From: Nitrospiraceae bacterium
GTDB taxonomy: Bacteria; Nitrospirota; Thermodesulfovibrionia; Thermodesulfovibrionales; Dissulfurispiraceae
Length of the DNA stretch: 61,738 nucleotides
Direction of reading: 5' to 3'
NCBI GenBank assembly: GCA_021371915.1
Contig: JAJFVG010000061.1
Coordinates: forward strand, 1-61,738
In this document: positions 10,000 to 19,605 of the stretch, in pieces
Layout of the letters: each line of letters starts with the position of its first letter
Position numbering within the stretch: position 1 is the first letter of the stretch
Position numbers and translations under genes: made by a program
Notes under the pieces: model-generated
What the model was told of the DNA's origin: nothing
Databases searched by the model: none
What the model saw: the letters and a program-made list of their open reading frames with translations, nothing else

Positions 10000-11343
10000 T
10001 TATAAAAAAATATAGCGCGCTATGAAAAGTACTGCAACCATATATACAAGCCAGTGTGCATCCCTGGTTCTGCGCGTGACGAGTTTAAGCAGCACATATG
10101 AGATGAATCCGAAGGCTATTCCCTCGGTGATGCTCACAGTGGTCAACATGATTATTATTGTGAGAAACGCGGGGATCGCCTCGGTTGTGTCTTCCCAGTT
10201 TATGTTCCTTACGCTTTTTAACATTATGCTGCCTATTATGATCAGCACAGGCGCAATAACAGGATAGAGGAACATGCCCTTTGAAACTTCATATCCGCCG
10301 CCTATCATCTTTGCGAGAGGCGAGATGAATAGCGCCAGTATAAAAAGCGCGCCTGTGGCCATGTTCGAAAGACCTGTCCTGCCGCCTGATGCAACGCCTG
10401 CTGCGCTCTCGATATAGCTTGTGATTGTTGATGTGCCGAGCAGCGCGCCGGCTGTCATGCCTGCTGAATCTGACAGGAGCGCTTTTTCAGCGCGCGGGAG
10501 TTTTCCGTTTTTCAGCAGACCTGCCTGTTCGCTCACTCCAACGAGCGTGCCGATTGTATCAAAGAGTGCGAGAAAAAAGAATACAGCAATAACTGTTGCG
10601 CCTGACAAAGTAAAGATGCCGCTCAGTTCAAGCTTTAAAAATGTCGGCGCTATTGATGGAGGCAGGCTGAAGATACCCTGATACTTGACTATGCCGAACG
10701 GCAGTCCCGCGAGCGCTGTCAGGATAACTCCCAGCAGCAGGGCTCCTTTGACTCTTTTCACATACAGTATGCCTGTGAGTACAAGACCGAACAGTGCCAG
10801 CATGACAGGAGGCTGTTTCAGGTTTCCAATGCTTACGAGTATGCCGGGTGCGGCTACAACTATTCCTGCCCATTGCAGGCCGACAAAGGCGATGAGCAGG
10901 CCTATTCCCACAGCGATCGCGTGCTTGAGAGATTCAGGTATGGCGTTCAGCAGCATCTCGCGGAATCCGAACTTTGTTAGAAGCACAAAGAGCAGTCCTG
11001 ATATAAATACAGCGCCGAGTACTGTCTGCCAGCCAAGGCCCATGCCTCCCGCAGCGGATGCGCCGCACACGATAAAGGCGAAGTAAAAGTTATGGCCCAT
11101 GGCAGGAGCAAGCGCTATGGGATAGTTGGCGTACAATCCCATCAGCAGGGTGGCAAAGGCGCTTGCAAGGCAGGTGGCTGTCATCACAGAGCCAAAGTCC
11201 ATGCCTGTAACTGAAAGTACGGCAGGCTGCACAAAGATGATGTAGGACATGGTTACAAAGGTTGTTACACCGGCTGCCAGTTCTGTTTTTATTGTGGTCT
11301 GGTGGTGTTTAAGCCTGAAGATCCTTTCGAGCATCGCGTTCAT
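10000..11343 (-). CDS. NCS2-type purine permease (AzgA/GhxP-like)
   Basis: A 447-residue polytopic membrane protein with about 13 hydrophobic segments. The N-terminus (KTELAAGVTTFVTMSYIIFVQP) and ALAPAMGHNFYFAF segment match the AzgA-like subfamily of nucleobase permeases that import adenine, guanine or hypoxanthine; FDTIGTLVGVSEQAGL is the other conserved stretch. Usual AzgA members carry NAYF-type residues where this one has GHNFYF, so the exact specificity is unsure. ATG 11343 follows AGGAG with a 6-base spacer. Confidence 0.9.
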   Translation of the reverse strand: MNAMLERIFRLKHHQTTIKTELAAGVTTFVTMSYIIFVQPAVLSVTGMDFGSVMTATCLASAFATLLMGLYANYPIALAPAMGHNFYFAFIVCGASAAGGMGLGWQTVLGAVFISGLLFVLLTKFGFREMLLNAIPESLKHAIAVGIGLLIAFVGLQWAGIVVAAPGILVSIGNLKQPPVMLALFGLVLTGILYVKRVKGALLLGVILTALAGLPFGIVKYQGIFSLPPSIAPTFLKLELSGIFTLSGATVIAVFFFLALFDTIGTLVGVSEQAGLLKNGKLPRAEKALLSDSAGMTAGALLGTSTITSYIESAAGVASGGRTGLSNMATGALFILALFISPLAKMIGGGYEVSKGMFLYPVIAPVLIIIGSIMLKSVRNINWEDTTEAIPAFLTIIIMLTTVSITEGIAFGFISYVLLKLVTRRTRDAHWLVYMVAVLFIARYIFL

Positions 11344-11435
11344 GCAGCACTCCTGAATGGATTTTACATATCGTGGTTTTTACCATGTATGGCCATTGTA
11401 AATCAATACGCTGCTCACATTTTCAGGCTGCGATA

Positions 11436-11444
11436 TGCTAAAAT
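11436..11444 (+). promoter_or_regulatory. Extended -10 element for tRNA-Arg
   Basis: TG-C-TAAAAT ends 13 bases before the mature tRNA 5' end, the expected spacing for a short tRNA leader. No clear -35 was found. The same TGCTAAAAT string occurs in front of mtnP. Confidence 0.45.
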
Positions 11445-11457
11445 AATCGCTCAACCT

Positions 11458-11531
11458 GCGCCCATAGCTCAGCTGGATAGAGCGTCGGACTACGAATCCG
11501 CAGGCCGGGGGTTCGAATCCCTCTGGGCGCG
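11458..11531 (+). tRNA. tRNA-Arg (anticodon ACG)
   Basis: Full cloverleaf: acceptor stem GCGCCCA/TGGGCGC, D arm GCTC...GAGC, anticodon loop CTACGAA with ACG, T loop TTCGAAT, and discriminator G at 11531. CCA is not encoded: the next bases are a T run, which may double as the terminator. The ACG anticodon implies A34-to-inosine editing by TadA. Confidence 0.97.
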
Positions 11532-11701
11532 TTTTTTTCTTGCCTCTTTTGTTTTCTCGGTTATAATATTGAATAGTCTAATATCTTAAGGTATAAATAT
11601 TTTTTTGCAGCCTCCGATAACCTATGAAGAGAGCATTGGAAATTGACAACAAATGCCTCATTTTGAGACAAGTATCAATACAAAAGCAGAGGAGGTTTTT
11701 T

Positions 11702-12436
11702 ATGCAGAAGATGAAATTTTTTGCTGTGCTGCTTGTTGTACTCTCGATGGTGATATTCGTTTCATCGCAGACACCGTCAGCAGGTCCTAAAGAGGAGGCT
11801 GTTGCAAAGGCTATAACAGACTACCTGATAGAAGCCAGGGGCGTTATAGCAAGAAACCAGCCGATTATAAACGATGCGGCAAAAGGCGATAAGGGCTTTA
11901 CGCCTGAAGCATATGAGTCTCAGGTTGCAGCCGGACTCAAGGCAAAAGGTGTGGATCTCCAGGGCGCAAATGCGGATGACCCGGTAGGAAAGGCTCTTAT
12001 AGAAGTTAACAAGGCTGCAAAAGAGACAGTGGCTGACGCTCAGCCTGTTATCAATGAAGCCGGCAAGGGCTTCAAGGCATTTACACCTGCTGTTTTTGGC
12101 GCGAGAACCGGAGACAAATTCTACAAGGCAACCGGCATAAGGCTTAAACAGACAAGCATAAAGTTCAGAGGCGACTACAACAGGCCTGACGAGTTTGAAG
12201 AGGCTATTCTGAAGAAATTCGAATCAGGATGGGAAAAGGGCAAGTCTTATGTCGAAGAGACAACAGTGGGCGGCAGAAAAGTTGTCCGTTCGATGACTCC
12301 CCTCTACATTGCCAAGGCATGCCTGCCTTGTCATGGCGACCCTAAGGGCGAGATCGATATATCAGGCCGCGTAAAGGAAGGGTACAAGGAAGGCGACTTG
12401 AGAGGAGCGATCAGTACAGTTGTTCCGATAAGATAG
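11702..12436 (+). CDS. Secreted Tll0287-like (DUF3365) c-type heme protein
   Basis: The 244-residue product begins with a signal peptide (hydrophobic residues ~6-22) and carries a Tll0287-like/DUF3365 domain. Near its C-terminus is a CxxCH heme site (CLPCHGDPKG) followed by the family segment GYKEGDLRGAISTVVPI. Such domains occur as periplasmic heme sensors in kinases and chemoreceptors; here it is a free protein. AGGAGG sits 6 bases before ATG 11702, so the longer frame from 11624 is rejected. The chemoreceptor gene follows after 115 bases, suggesting this heme protein is its soluble partner or ligand sensor. That link is inference. Confidence 0.85.
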   Translation: MQKMKFFAVLLVVLSMVIFVSSQTPSAGPKEEAVAKAITDYLIEARGVIARNQPIINDAAKGDKGFTPEAYESQVAAGLKAKGVDLQGANADDPVGKALIEVNKAAKETVADAQPVINEAGKGFKAFTPAVFGARTGDKFYKATGIRLKQTSIKFRGDYNRPDEFEEAILKKFESGWEKGKSYVEETTVGGRKVVRSMTPLYIAKACLPCHGDPKGEIDISGRVKEGYKEGDLRGAISTVVPIR

Positions 12437-12448
12437 CGATAAGTTATG

Positions 12449-12476
12449 CAAGGGCGGGGGGCATCCCCTGCCCTTG
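12449..12476 (+). terminator. Intercistronic hairpin between heme protein and chemoreceptor genes
   Basis: CAAGGGC (12449-12455) pairs with GCCCTTG (12470-12476) around an inner GGGG/CCCC stem. It is followed by TTCAGT rather than a long T run, so it may be an attenuator or mRNA-stabilising hairpin rather than a full terminator. A TATAAT at 12505-12510 could give the chemoreceptor its own promoter. Confidence 0.5.
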
Positions 12477-12551
12477 TTCAGTATACAAACGGGAAACAAT
12501 TTTATATAATTTAAAACGATAATTCATAAATAATCAGGAGAGGGGAACTGA

Positions 12552-15086
12552 ATGCTGATAACAAAGATACTGAACAGGCTTTCGATTAAAAAGATGGTTG
12601 TGCTGAACAGTCTGCTTATTTTCAGCATAGCCTGCGGAGCCACTCTTTTTACTCTGATAAGCACAGGCTTCATTCAGGAAAAACTCTCTCATCTTACAAA
12701 ACAATCCACACCGTTTCAGGTTAAGACCATACAGGCCCAGGCCACGCTTCAGGAAGCCACAACAGTGCTCAACAAGATGGCTGCTGCCTCCTCTCCCAAG
12801 GAATTGGAAGAGAAAAAGGCGCAGATGAGCAAGGTGCTCAGCGAACTCAAGACAGTCAGCTCTGATCTTACCGCTCTCTCTATGGGTGACGACAGAATAG
12901 AGAAGGTGGTCGGCGACTTCAGCAAGACATCGGATACAGTTTATTCAGTAACCAAAGAGAAGCAGGAGGCTGAGGCTACTGCAAAGGCAGCCGGCAAGAA
13001 CATGTCAGTGAAGCTTGCCGAGATAGCCAAAAGGCTTCAGGAGATAGACGCAAAGATACAGAACATACAAAAAGGGGCATCCACGAAGCTCAACTCAGCA
13101 TCAGGCACGGTTACAAGGGCATTTGGTGTTGTAAGAGACCTTTATGACCTTTCTAAGGTGCTCAGGGATGTTGAGGTCGCATACAGCGAAGTCAGGCGGT
13201 CTGACAACAAGGCAATGCTAGACATAGCAAAAGGCAAATACTTCCTGGCGAGCAACAAGGTGCTGACTGCTGATTTTCTAAAAGCCAGGACAAAAGATGC
13301 GGAAATAAAGAAGATTTACGACAGGGTAAAGGACGTGCAGGATGCTGTCATGATGAAGGGTGGTGCAGCTGACCTGCTTGATACATATATAAAGGACAGA
13401 AATCCGGCTTCAAAAAAGAAGTTCGATGATGTTGACGCCAAGATCGGTAGCAAGCTATACACGCTCTCTTCGGAAATTACAGGCTATATAGACGCCCAGC
13501 TCGAGGATATATCCTTCAGCAGCAAAGACCTTACTGACTCTGTAAAGGTGTCAGGCCTTTCAAATAATGTGCTCCTTCTGAGTTCAGAGCTTATATCCAT
13601 GGGCTATTCAATTGAAGGAGACGCAACAAAACTGCTGCTTGCGGACAATGAGCAGGCGCTTAATGCGCAGGTCAATGCGATAAATGCGAAATTCAACAGC
13701 GTTGAGAGCACCCTCAAGAAACTTACTGACATGTTTGTTTCGCTCGGCAGAAAGGATGACATAGCTTTTCTGAAGAAGGTTGGTGAGTTTTTCAGGGATA
13801 TAAAGGCCACGCTTACAGGCGGCAGCGGACTTGCCGGCCGCATAGGTATGACCCTCAAGGCTCAGAAACGCGCCCTTGAGATAAGTCATGAAATAGAAAA
13901 GATGGTCTCAGAGCAGCAGCAAAAGAGCAAGACAGGCCTCAGCAAGGCCACAGGCGAGCAGGAGAAGGCCACAAAAGAGGTGAGCAGGGTTGTAAGGGTC
14001 ACACTTACCGGTTCCATAGTTATGGGTGTAGTTGCCATTTTGATAGGCCTGATAGCCGGCACTCTCGGAGGCAGGGCTGTCAGTAAATCCCTCTCGCAGG
14101 TTACTGATGTTGCAAATGCCATTGCGCAGGGAGATCTCTCAAAAGACATAAAGGTGGAAGGTCCGCCAGAGATACGTTCAATGGGCGAGAGCTTTTTGAA
14201 GATGAAGACAGACCTTAAGGATATGATTCAGAAGATAATCGATTCTGCCAATGTTGTTACCTCGAATTCATCCCAGATAATGGGCACTGCCGAGGAGCTG
14301 AGCGGCAATATGCATAATCAGGCCTTTCAGGTGGAGCAGGCAGCCTCATCCATAGAAGAGATGAGCCAGACTGTTGCTGATGTTGCCAAGAATGCATCCA
14401 ACGCAGCCATAGAATCCAGAAAGGCATCCGAGACAGCTGACAAGGGACGCAGCGCTGTTGAGGCCACGGTTGAGGAGATGAACCAGATTGTGAGCACGTT
14501 CCAGCATATATCAGACACCATACAGAAACTCGGCGCAAGGTCTGACGAGATCGGCAAGATCGTAAGCGTTATTAACGACATAGCAGAGCAGACAAACCTG
14601 CTGGCACTCAATGCCGCGATAGAGGCAGCACGCGCCGGCGAACAGGGCAGGGGCTTTGCAGTTGTTGCTGATGAGGTGCGCAAGCTGGCTGAGAGGACAT
14701 CTGACGCAACAGGCCAGATAGGCAGTATGATACGCGGCATACAGACCGAGATAGGCGAATCCATAAACTCTATGGAGACAGGAACTGTTATGGTAGGCAA
14801 GAGTGTTGAGACAGCAAAACATTCACAGCTGCTGCTTGATGACATAGTTCATTCATCCAACACCAGTTCAGAGATGATACAGCTTATAGCTACAGCAGCT
14901 GAAGAGCTTTCACAGGTCTCTGACAGCATATCCGAGAATATGGACAAGGTGTCAACTCATGCAAAGTCTTCCGAGGAGTCTGCAAACTTCATGAAGACAA
15001 CCTCAGAAGAGCTTGCAGAACTGGCTGAGGGCCTTCATAAACTGGTTCTCTGGTTCAAGCTTGAAGAGGACAGAAGGGATATTTAG
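12552..15086 (+). CDS. Methyl-accepting chemotaxis protein with large extracytoplasmic domain
   Basis: An 844-residue chemoreceptor. TM1 is near residues 15-40, followed by an unusually long helical extracytoplasmic region (~40-475). TM2 lies near 480-505, then HAMP, then a full MA signalling domain. The conserved hairpin tip ([20 protein letters not shown]) is near residues 678-697. There is no C-terminal CheR/CheB tether pentapeptide; it ends in acidic/basic residues. ATG 12552 follows GGAGAGGGG. No che genes are nearby. The preceding secreted heme protein suggests redox or gas sensing through a partner. The sensor domain itself I do not recognise. Confidence 0.93.
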   Translation: MLITKILNRLSIKKMVVLNSLLIFSIACGATLFTLISTGFIQEKLSHLTKQSTPFQVKTIQAQATLQEATTVLNKMAAASSPKELEEKKAQMSKVLSELKTVSSDLTALSMGDDRIEKVVGDFSKTSDTVYSVTKEKQEAEATAKAAGKNMSVKLAEIAKRLQEIDAKIQNIQKGASTKLNSASGTVTRAFGVVRDLYDLSKVLRDVEVAYSEVRRSDNKAMLDIAKGKYFLASNKVLTADFLKARTKDAEIKKIYDRVKDVQDAVMMKGGAADLLDTYIKDRNPASKKKFDDVDAKIGSKLYTLSSEITGYIDAQLEDISFSSKDLTDSVKVSGLSNNVLLLSSELISMGYSIEGDATKLLLADNEQALNAQVNAINAKFNSVESTLKKLTDMFVSLGRKDDIAFLKKVGEFFRDIKATLTGGSGLAGRIGMTLKAQKRALEISHEIEKMVSEQQQKSKTGLSKATGEQEKATKEVSRVVRVTLTGSIVMGVVAILIGLIAGTLGGRAVSKSLSQVTDVANAIAQGDLSKDIKVEGPPEIRSMGESFLKMKTDLKDMIQKIIDSANVVTSNSSQIMGTAEELSGNMHNQAFQVEQAASSIEEMSQTVADVAKNASNAAIESRKASETADKGRSAVEATVEEMNQIVSTFQHISDTIQKLGARSDEIGKIVSVINDIAEQTNLLALNAAIEAARAGEQGRGFAVVADEVRKLAERTSDATGQIGSMIRGIQTEIGESINSMETGTVMVGKSVETAKHSQLLLDDIVHSSNTSSEMIQLIATAAEELSQVSDSISENMDKVSTHAKSSEESANFMKTTSEELAELAEGLHKLVLWFKLEEDRRDI

Positions 15087-15110
15087 GAATATAACCGGAC
15101 AAATAAATCA

Positions 15111-15150
15111 GATACGGGATCAGCGTCAGCTGATCCCGTATCTTTTTCTT
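15111..15150 (+). terminator. Rho-independent terminator for the chemoreceptor, shared with the thyX 3' end
   Basis: A perfect 14-bp stem (GATACGGGATCAGC, 15111-15124, with its complement at 15129-15142), GTCA loop, then TTTTTCTT. The thyX stop codon on the other strand (15126-15128) lies in the loop, and its last codons form the stem. Confidence 0.9.
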
Positions 15151-15854
15151 ACACCCTTTATCTTTCCGCAGGAATATTCACCCTCCGGGCATGGCGCATA
15201 AAGACAGCCCGGCCCGGACTTTGCGAATATCACCGGCGCTGCTTCTTTTGCGAGTCTAAGCATCTCCTCTGCCATTGCCCTTATCTCCCACTGCGCCCTG
15301 TTGCAGCATCTCTGGCGGAAAAAGTGGATGAGCTCTCTTGCGTTCATGGTTATGATAATCTTTGTCTCTGCTGCATTTGGCAGCACAAACCTGGCATCCT
15401 GATTGGCAGCTTCGCCCTCAATGCCTGACTCATTCAGCTTTTGGACAATATGATTGTAGGCTGCCTGGCTGTCTGACATGAATTTGATGAAATACTGCTT
15501 AAGCTCTTTATTGTCTTTTATCGACTCTGGAATAATGTAGTCAAACCCTGATGATTCGCTCACATATCTCTGTGACTGCTGCGAGTAGGATGCTATGCGG
15601 TGGCGCACAAGCTGGTGGGAGCAGGCCCTTGATATGCCTTCAACTCCGAATGTGAATGACACATGCTCCACAGGACTCATATGCCCCATCTTCATCAGCC
15701 GTTCAACGAATGAGCGCTGGTCTTTTGCAGCTGTCTTGCCTTTTAAAGAGGCAATATCAGCAGGGCTGTAGCATAGTTTTGCGGCCATTGCCACTGTCTC
15801 TTCAGGCTGGGGAGTGTGCTTCAGCAGAATGACTTTAAGTTTTGCCTCTGACAT
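15126..15854 (-). CDS. thyX: FAD-dependent thymidylate synthase ThyX
   Basis: Flavin-dependent conversion of dUMP to dTMP with methylenetetrahydrofolate, releasing THF rather than DHF. The 242-residue protein has the diagnostic ThyX motif RHRX7S at residues 84-94 (RHRIASYSQQS) and the second conserved segment NARELIHFFRQRCC with the QWEIR region. No thyA or folA is seen in the window. The start ATG 15854 lacks a Shine-Dalgarno sequence and lies six bases from a TATAAT box. The final codons are inside the convergent terminator hairpin. Confidence 0.96.
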   Translation of the reverse strand: MSEAKLKVILLKHTPQPEETVAMAAKLCYSPADIASLKGKTAAKDQRSFVERLMKMGHMSPVEHVSFTFGVEGISRACSHQLVRHRIASYSQQSQRYVSESSGFDYIIPESIKDNKELKQYFIKFMSDSQAAYNHIVQKLNESGIEGEAANQDARFVLPNAAETKIIITMNARELIHFFRQRCCNRAQWEIRAMAEEMLRLAKEAAPVIFAKSGPGCLYAPCPEGEYSCGKIKGVRKRYGIS

Positions 15855-15860
15855 TAGAGG

Positions 15861-15890
15861 ATTATAATTTTTTGAGCAGCGCTAAAGCAA
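15861..15890 (-). promoter_or_regulatory. Putative thyX promoter, leaderless
   Basis: On the minus strand TTGCTT (15885-15890), an 18-base spacer and TATAAT (15861-15866), six bases from the ATG. Transcription would start at about the first base of the start codon. Confidence 0.5.
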
Positions 15891-16001
15891 TAGCCTGTTA
15901 TCGCTATGCTAAAAGGCTCTATGCATTTTATGCGGGATTTTTTTATGCTGGTTTGGGATAAAATTATCTATGGCCTCAAACAACAGGAGAGATATTAACA
16001 G

Positions 16002-16988
16002 ATGAAAAAAATCATCAGGATATCAGCTGCGGCACTAATTACAGCTGTTGTTGCTGTGATTGTACTATATATGATTTTACCGGTTGAGAGTTATGTGATA
16101 AGCACTATGGAGAAGGCCACGGATAATGCGGTATCAGCAGGCTCTGTAAAAATACGATGGAACATGGTCAGGGCTGATGATGTGATTGTAAAGGCCCGGG
16201 ACGGGTCTGAATTTCTTCGTGCCTCAAAAATGAGGGTGGGGCTTTCATTTATCGGTCTGCTGAAAAGAAATGTTGATATCAAATATATTGAGGCTGATAA
16301 TATGCAGCTCAACCTGAAAAGGAACAGGGACGGGAAATGGGTGCTGCCAGAGTTCAAGAGGAGCGGAAGCAGCACTCCATCATTCAGCATCAGAGGTCTT
16401 GATGTGAGCAACAGCACTATAAATATTGATGACAGGCCTAAAGGCGCAAGGCTTGTTTTGAGTAATGTGAAGATCGATATACAGCGGACAAACCCTGTTT
16501 TCAGTCCGTCGAAAATCAAATACACGGCATCGGCTGAAACAGGACCTTCAGGATCAATAAGCATCGAGGGGCAGGGCGATGCAGCTCAGAAAACATATAA
16601 AGGGTTGGTTCATTTTAAAGACATTGATATAAATATGCTCAAACCGTACATGCAGGGCAGGTCAAAGATCAAGCGCGGATTGTTGAGCATGGATTCAACA
16701 GTGGCTGTGGAAAATGGATATGTAAGAGCGCCTTCGAAACTGAAACTCAGGAGTTTTGATATTGAAAAAGGCGATGTGCTTATGGGAGTTGCCGGGCCTT
16801 TGATTGTAGAGCTGATAAAAAAGCATGGCGAGATCAACCTGGACTTCAATATATGGGGCAGATGGGACAATCTTCAGAATAATTTGAGCGAAGTCTTTCA
16901 GAAAAAGGTGATAGCTGAAACAGGCAGATCCATAACATCACCAGTGCAGGAAGTTATAAAAGGCATTGGGAAGCTGCTGCCCTTTTAG
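16002..16988 (+). CDS. AsmA-like / DUF748-type envelope protein
   Basis: A 328-residue protein with one N-terminal membrane anchor (~residues 5-27) and a beta-rich periplasmic remainder. It shows the AsmA-superfamily repeat pattern: ADDVIVKARDGSEFLRASKMRVGLS, ADNMQLNLKRNRDGKW, LDVSNSTINIDD. AsmA/YhdP/TamB-like proteins bridge the periplasm and are linked to lipid transport and outer-membrane assembly; this one is short. ATG 16002 follows AGGAGAG. It is monocistronic and convergent with hisB. Confidence 0.7.
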   Translation: MKKIIRISAAALITAVVAVIVLYMILPVESYVISTMEKATDNAVSAGSVKIRWNMVRADDVIVKARDGSEFLRASKMRVGLSFIGLLKRNVDIKYIEADNMQLNLKRNRDGKWVLPEFKRSGSSTPSFSIRGLDVSNSTINIDDRPKGARLVLSNVKIDIQRTNPVFSPSKIKYTASAETGPSGSISIEGQGDAAQKTYKGLVHFKDIDINMLKPYMQGRSKIKRGLLSMDSTVAVENGYVRAPSKLKLRSFDIEKGDVLMGVAGPLIVELIKKHGEINLDFNIWGRWDNLQNNLSEVFQKKVIAETGRSITSPVQEVIKGIGKLLPF

Positions 16989-16993
16989 CCGGG

Positions 16994-17578
16994 CTACAGC
17001 TTCCCTTTTGTTGTTGGCAGCTTCTTCATGCGCGGGTCAATGGATACCGCATTCATCAGGGCCTTTGCAAAGGCCTTGAACACAGCCTCAAAAATGTGAT
17101 GCAGGTCACGGCCATACCTCACGTTTATATGCAGGTTCATCATCGCATGGTTGCTCAGGGATCTGAAGAAGTCCTCAAAGAGCGAAGATTCCAGTTCGCG
17201 CAGATTTCCCTTTGCGGGCTTCACCTTGTATATGAGGTATGGCCTTCCGCTCAGGTCCAGTGTGACCTCAGCAAGGCTCTCGTCCATGGGTATGCATGCG
17301 TGGCCGTATCTCTTTATTCCTTTTTTGTCACCCAGCGCCTTTTTGATAAGCTCTCCGAATGTTATGCCAAGGTCTTCCATCAGGTGGTGGTAATCAATCT
17401 CTATATCGCCTTTTGCCTTTACCTTCAGGTCGAACAGACCGTGAAACGCAAACAGGTTCAGCATGTGATCCATGAATGGCACGGATGTATTGGCATCGCA
17501 GGCGCCTGAGCCGTCCAGGTTGAGGCCCATTGTTATGGATGTTTCCTTTGTTTTTCTCTCAAAAGAAGCCTTTCTCAT
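16994..17578 (-). CDS. hisB: Imidazoleglycerol-phosphate dehydratase
   Basis: Sixth step of histidine synthesis. The 194-residue monofunctional enzyme carries both Mn-binding His motifs: PFMDHMLNLFAFHG and DYHHLMEDLGI, and the second half repeats with SNHAMMNLHINVRYGRDLHHIFEAVFKA. It has no N-terminal phosphatase domain. Start ATG 17578 overlaps the hisC stop as TAATG with GGAGG upstream (GGAGGCA), so the two are translationally coupled. Confidence 0.97.
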   Translation of the reverse strand: MRKASFERKTKETSITMGLNLDGSGACDANTSVPFMDHMLNLFAFHGLFDLKVKAKGDIEIDYHHLMEDLGITFGELIKKALGDKKGIKRYGHACIPMDESLAEVTLDLSGRPYLIYKVKPAKGNLRELESSLFEDFFRSLSNHAMMNLHINVRYGRDLHHIFEAVFKAFAKALMNAVSIDPRMKKLPTTKGKL

Positions 17579-18654
17579 TATGCCTCCTGTCTATTTTTTG
17601 CTGATTGATTTTTGGTTATGATGCCCAGCGCTTTCAGAAAGGCGGTGTTCTCTTTTTCAGTGCCGACTGTCACCCTGAGGCATCCTTTTATCGAGGATGA
17701 GAGGTTTTTTATCAGTATGCCCCGCTTCAGCAGATTGCTGTATACAGCATCAGCTGATCTGGTCTTGAACAGTATGAAGTTGGCTTCAGACGGGAATGTC
17801 TCTATGCCGCTTATGGAGCATAAACCGTTAAATAAACGTTCGCGCTCTGATACGATCTTCTTTATGTTCAGCCTGATCTCTTTTTTTTGTTTTAGTCCTT
17901 CAACAGCAGATGCCTGCGAAAGTGAGTTCACGTTGTAAGGCAGCCGCACCTTGTTGAGCTCGTTTATGATCACAGGGCTGGCAGCTGCGTACCCTGTGCG
18001 CAGGCCTGCAAAGCCGATCTTGCTGAGTGTGCGCAGAATGACAAGATTCGGAAAGTCTTTCAGCATAGGCATAAAACCTCTGTCACTCGCAAACGGCTGG
18101 TAAGCCTCATCAACAACCACAATGCCTTTTGATGCGCGTATGATCTTTAGTATCACATCTGAAGAAAAACAGTTGCCAGTGGGATTATTCGGAGTGCTAA
18201 GGAATATAAGCTTTGGCCTGGATTTTTTTATGGCCTGGAGCATCTTGTCCTCATCCAGATCGAATTCAGCATTGAGCGGTATGCCTATGCACTCTTCATC
18301 AAGCGTCCTTGAGATGATGCTGTACATTGAGAAGGTCGGCACTGGATAGAGCACAGGTCCGCCAAAGGTTGCTATCAGGCAGCTAATAAGCTCATCCGAA
18401 CCATTGCCGCAGATTATCATGTCAGGAGTTATGCCTGCGTCTTTTGATATTTCTTTTCTGAGCGCTTTTGCTTCTGGATCAGGGTATCTGTTCAGGGGCA
18501 GGGAAAGGGCTTTTTTAACGAATGCGGATGAAAGCGCGTAAGGGCTTTCATTGCCATCCAGCTTAATGCTGCATTTGATCTCTTTTGCTGAATACGGTTT
18601 GAGCTGTCTGATGTTGTTTTTTACGAGGTTCTTAAGTTGTTTTTCATTCATCAT
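17578..18654 (-). CDS. hisC: Histidinol-phosphate aminotransferase
   Basis: PLP enzyme that transaminates imidazole acetol phosphate. The 358-residue fold-type I aminotransferase has KLDGNESPY near the N-terminus, the ICGNGSDELI loop, STPNNPTGN, DEAYQPFA and the PLP Lys in RTLSKIGFAGLR around residue 210. Two adjacent ATGs (18654, 18651) are possible starts. The genes hisC and hisB form a two-gene fragment of the pathway; the remaining his genes are not here. Confidence 0.93.
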   Translation of the reverse strand: MMNEKQLKNLVKNNIRQLKPYSAKEIKCSIKLDGNESPYALSSAFVKKALSLPLNRYPDPEAKALRKEISKDAGITPDMIICGNGSDELISCLIATFGGPVLYPVPTFSMYSIISRTLDEECIGIPLNAEFDLDEDKMLQAIKKSRPKLIFLSTPNNPTGNCFSSDVILKIIRASKGIVVVDEAYQPFASDRGFMPMLKDFPNLVILRTLSKIGFAGLRTGYAAASPVIINELNKVRLPYNVNSLSQASAVEGLKQKKEIRLNIKKIVSERERLFNGLCSISGIETFPSEANFILFKTRSADAVYSNLLKRGILIKNLSSSIKGCLRVTVGTEKENTAFLKALGIITKNQSAKNRQEA

Positions 18655-18681
18655 CGTCTATATTATCCTGAAGGTATGTCA

Positions 18682-18710
18682 TTGTCAATGTTGAACGCGT
18701 GCTGTATAAT
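18682..18710 (+). promoter_or_regulatory. Sigma70-type promoter for the inositol-phosphatase-like gene
   Basis: TTGTCA (18682-18687), exactly 17 bases, TATAAT (18705-18710). The start codon at 18721 is only 10 bases past the -10 box and no Shine-Dalgarno is seen, so the mRNA is predicted leaderless or nearly so. Confidence 0.6.
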
Positions 18711-18720
18711 GTCCGCATAA

Positions 18721-19506
18721 ATGGATATCAATTCACTCAGACAGATCGGCAAGAGGCTTTTTGGCGAGATAGGCAGCATGAGGCTCGTGCCGTTTTCACA
18801 GGAACCTCTTGCAAAGGGCGCAGGAGGAGACAAGACCTTTGCTGTGGATAAAAAGGCTGAGGACATAATCATCAGCTCTCTTGAATCGCTCAATATGCCG
18901 CTCAGTATTATCTCTGAAGAACTCGGCACAATGGAGATTAAAGGCGGAGGCCAAAGGGTTGTTATAGACCCTGTTGATGGCAGCAAAAACGCGATAACCG
19001 GAATACCGCTCTACTGCACTTCCATCGCTGTTGCTGACTCTGATAATGTCTCGAGTATAAGGCTCGGATATGTGATAAATCTGCTTACAGGAGATGAGTT
19101 CTGGGCAGAGCGCGGAACAGGAGCCTTCTTCAACAGCAGGCGCATATCTGCACAGCAGGATGATGTTATCTATATGGTCGGCTATGAGGCGCAGAACCCT
19201 GGAAGGGATATCCCCAGGCTGCACAAACTCTTTTCAGAGGCAAGGCGCACAAGATGCTTCGGCGCAACAGCCCTTTCGATCTCGTATGTCGGCTACGGAG
19301 CTGTGAGCGTGTTTGTGTCGCCTGCTCCATCAAGGACATTCGATTTCGGCGCTGGCTATCTTATTGTGCGCGAGGCCGGCGGCATTGTCACAGATACTGA
19401 GGGCAGGCCTGTTGAGTCTGTTGAGCTCAACCTGAAAAAGAGCACCCCTCTGCTTGCAGCAGGCAACCGGCAGCTGCATCAAAAGGCGCTTTCACTGCTG
19501 GGCTGA
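18721..19506 (+). CDS. Inositol monophosphatase-family phosphatase (archaeal-type FBPase/IMPase-like)
   Basis: A 261-residue Mg-dependent, lithium-sensitive-type sugar phosphatase. Metal-binding motifs are SIISEELG (Glu), VIDPVDGSKNAITGIP (DPxDG) and the C-terminal FDFGAGYLIVREAGG. SKN in place of the common SxN/TxN after DPVDG resembles archaeal FBPase/IMPase dual-activity enzymes, so fructose-1,6-bisphosphate is a plausible substrate. Single gene with its own promoter. Exact substrate unresolved. Confidence 0.82.
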   Translation: MDINSLRQIGKRLFGEIGSMRLVPFSQEPLAKGAGGDKTFAVDKKAEDIIISSLESLNMPLSIISEELGTMEIKGGGQRVVIDPVDGSKNAITGIPLYCTSIAVADSDNVSSIRLGYVINLLTGDEFWAERGTGAFFNSRRISAQQDDVIYMVGYEAQNPGRDIPRLHKLFSEARRTRCFGATALSISYVGYGAVSVFVSPAPSRTFDFGAGYLIVREAGGIVTDTEGRPVESVELNLKKSTPLLAAGNRQLHQKALSLLG

Positions 19507-19605
19507 CCCAGGTCAAATAGGAGTTTTTTATAAGTCTATTGCTCTCATCCAATCGCTCGATAAGTGTGTTACATTATTAATATAAAGAGCCGTAAAGGAG
19601 ACGAT

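Noticed and set aside
14327-14845. 172-residue minus-strand ORF inside the chemoreceptor
   Set aside because: Low-complexity Ser/Leu-rich shadow of the MA signalling domain; no ribosome site.
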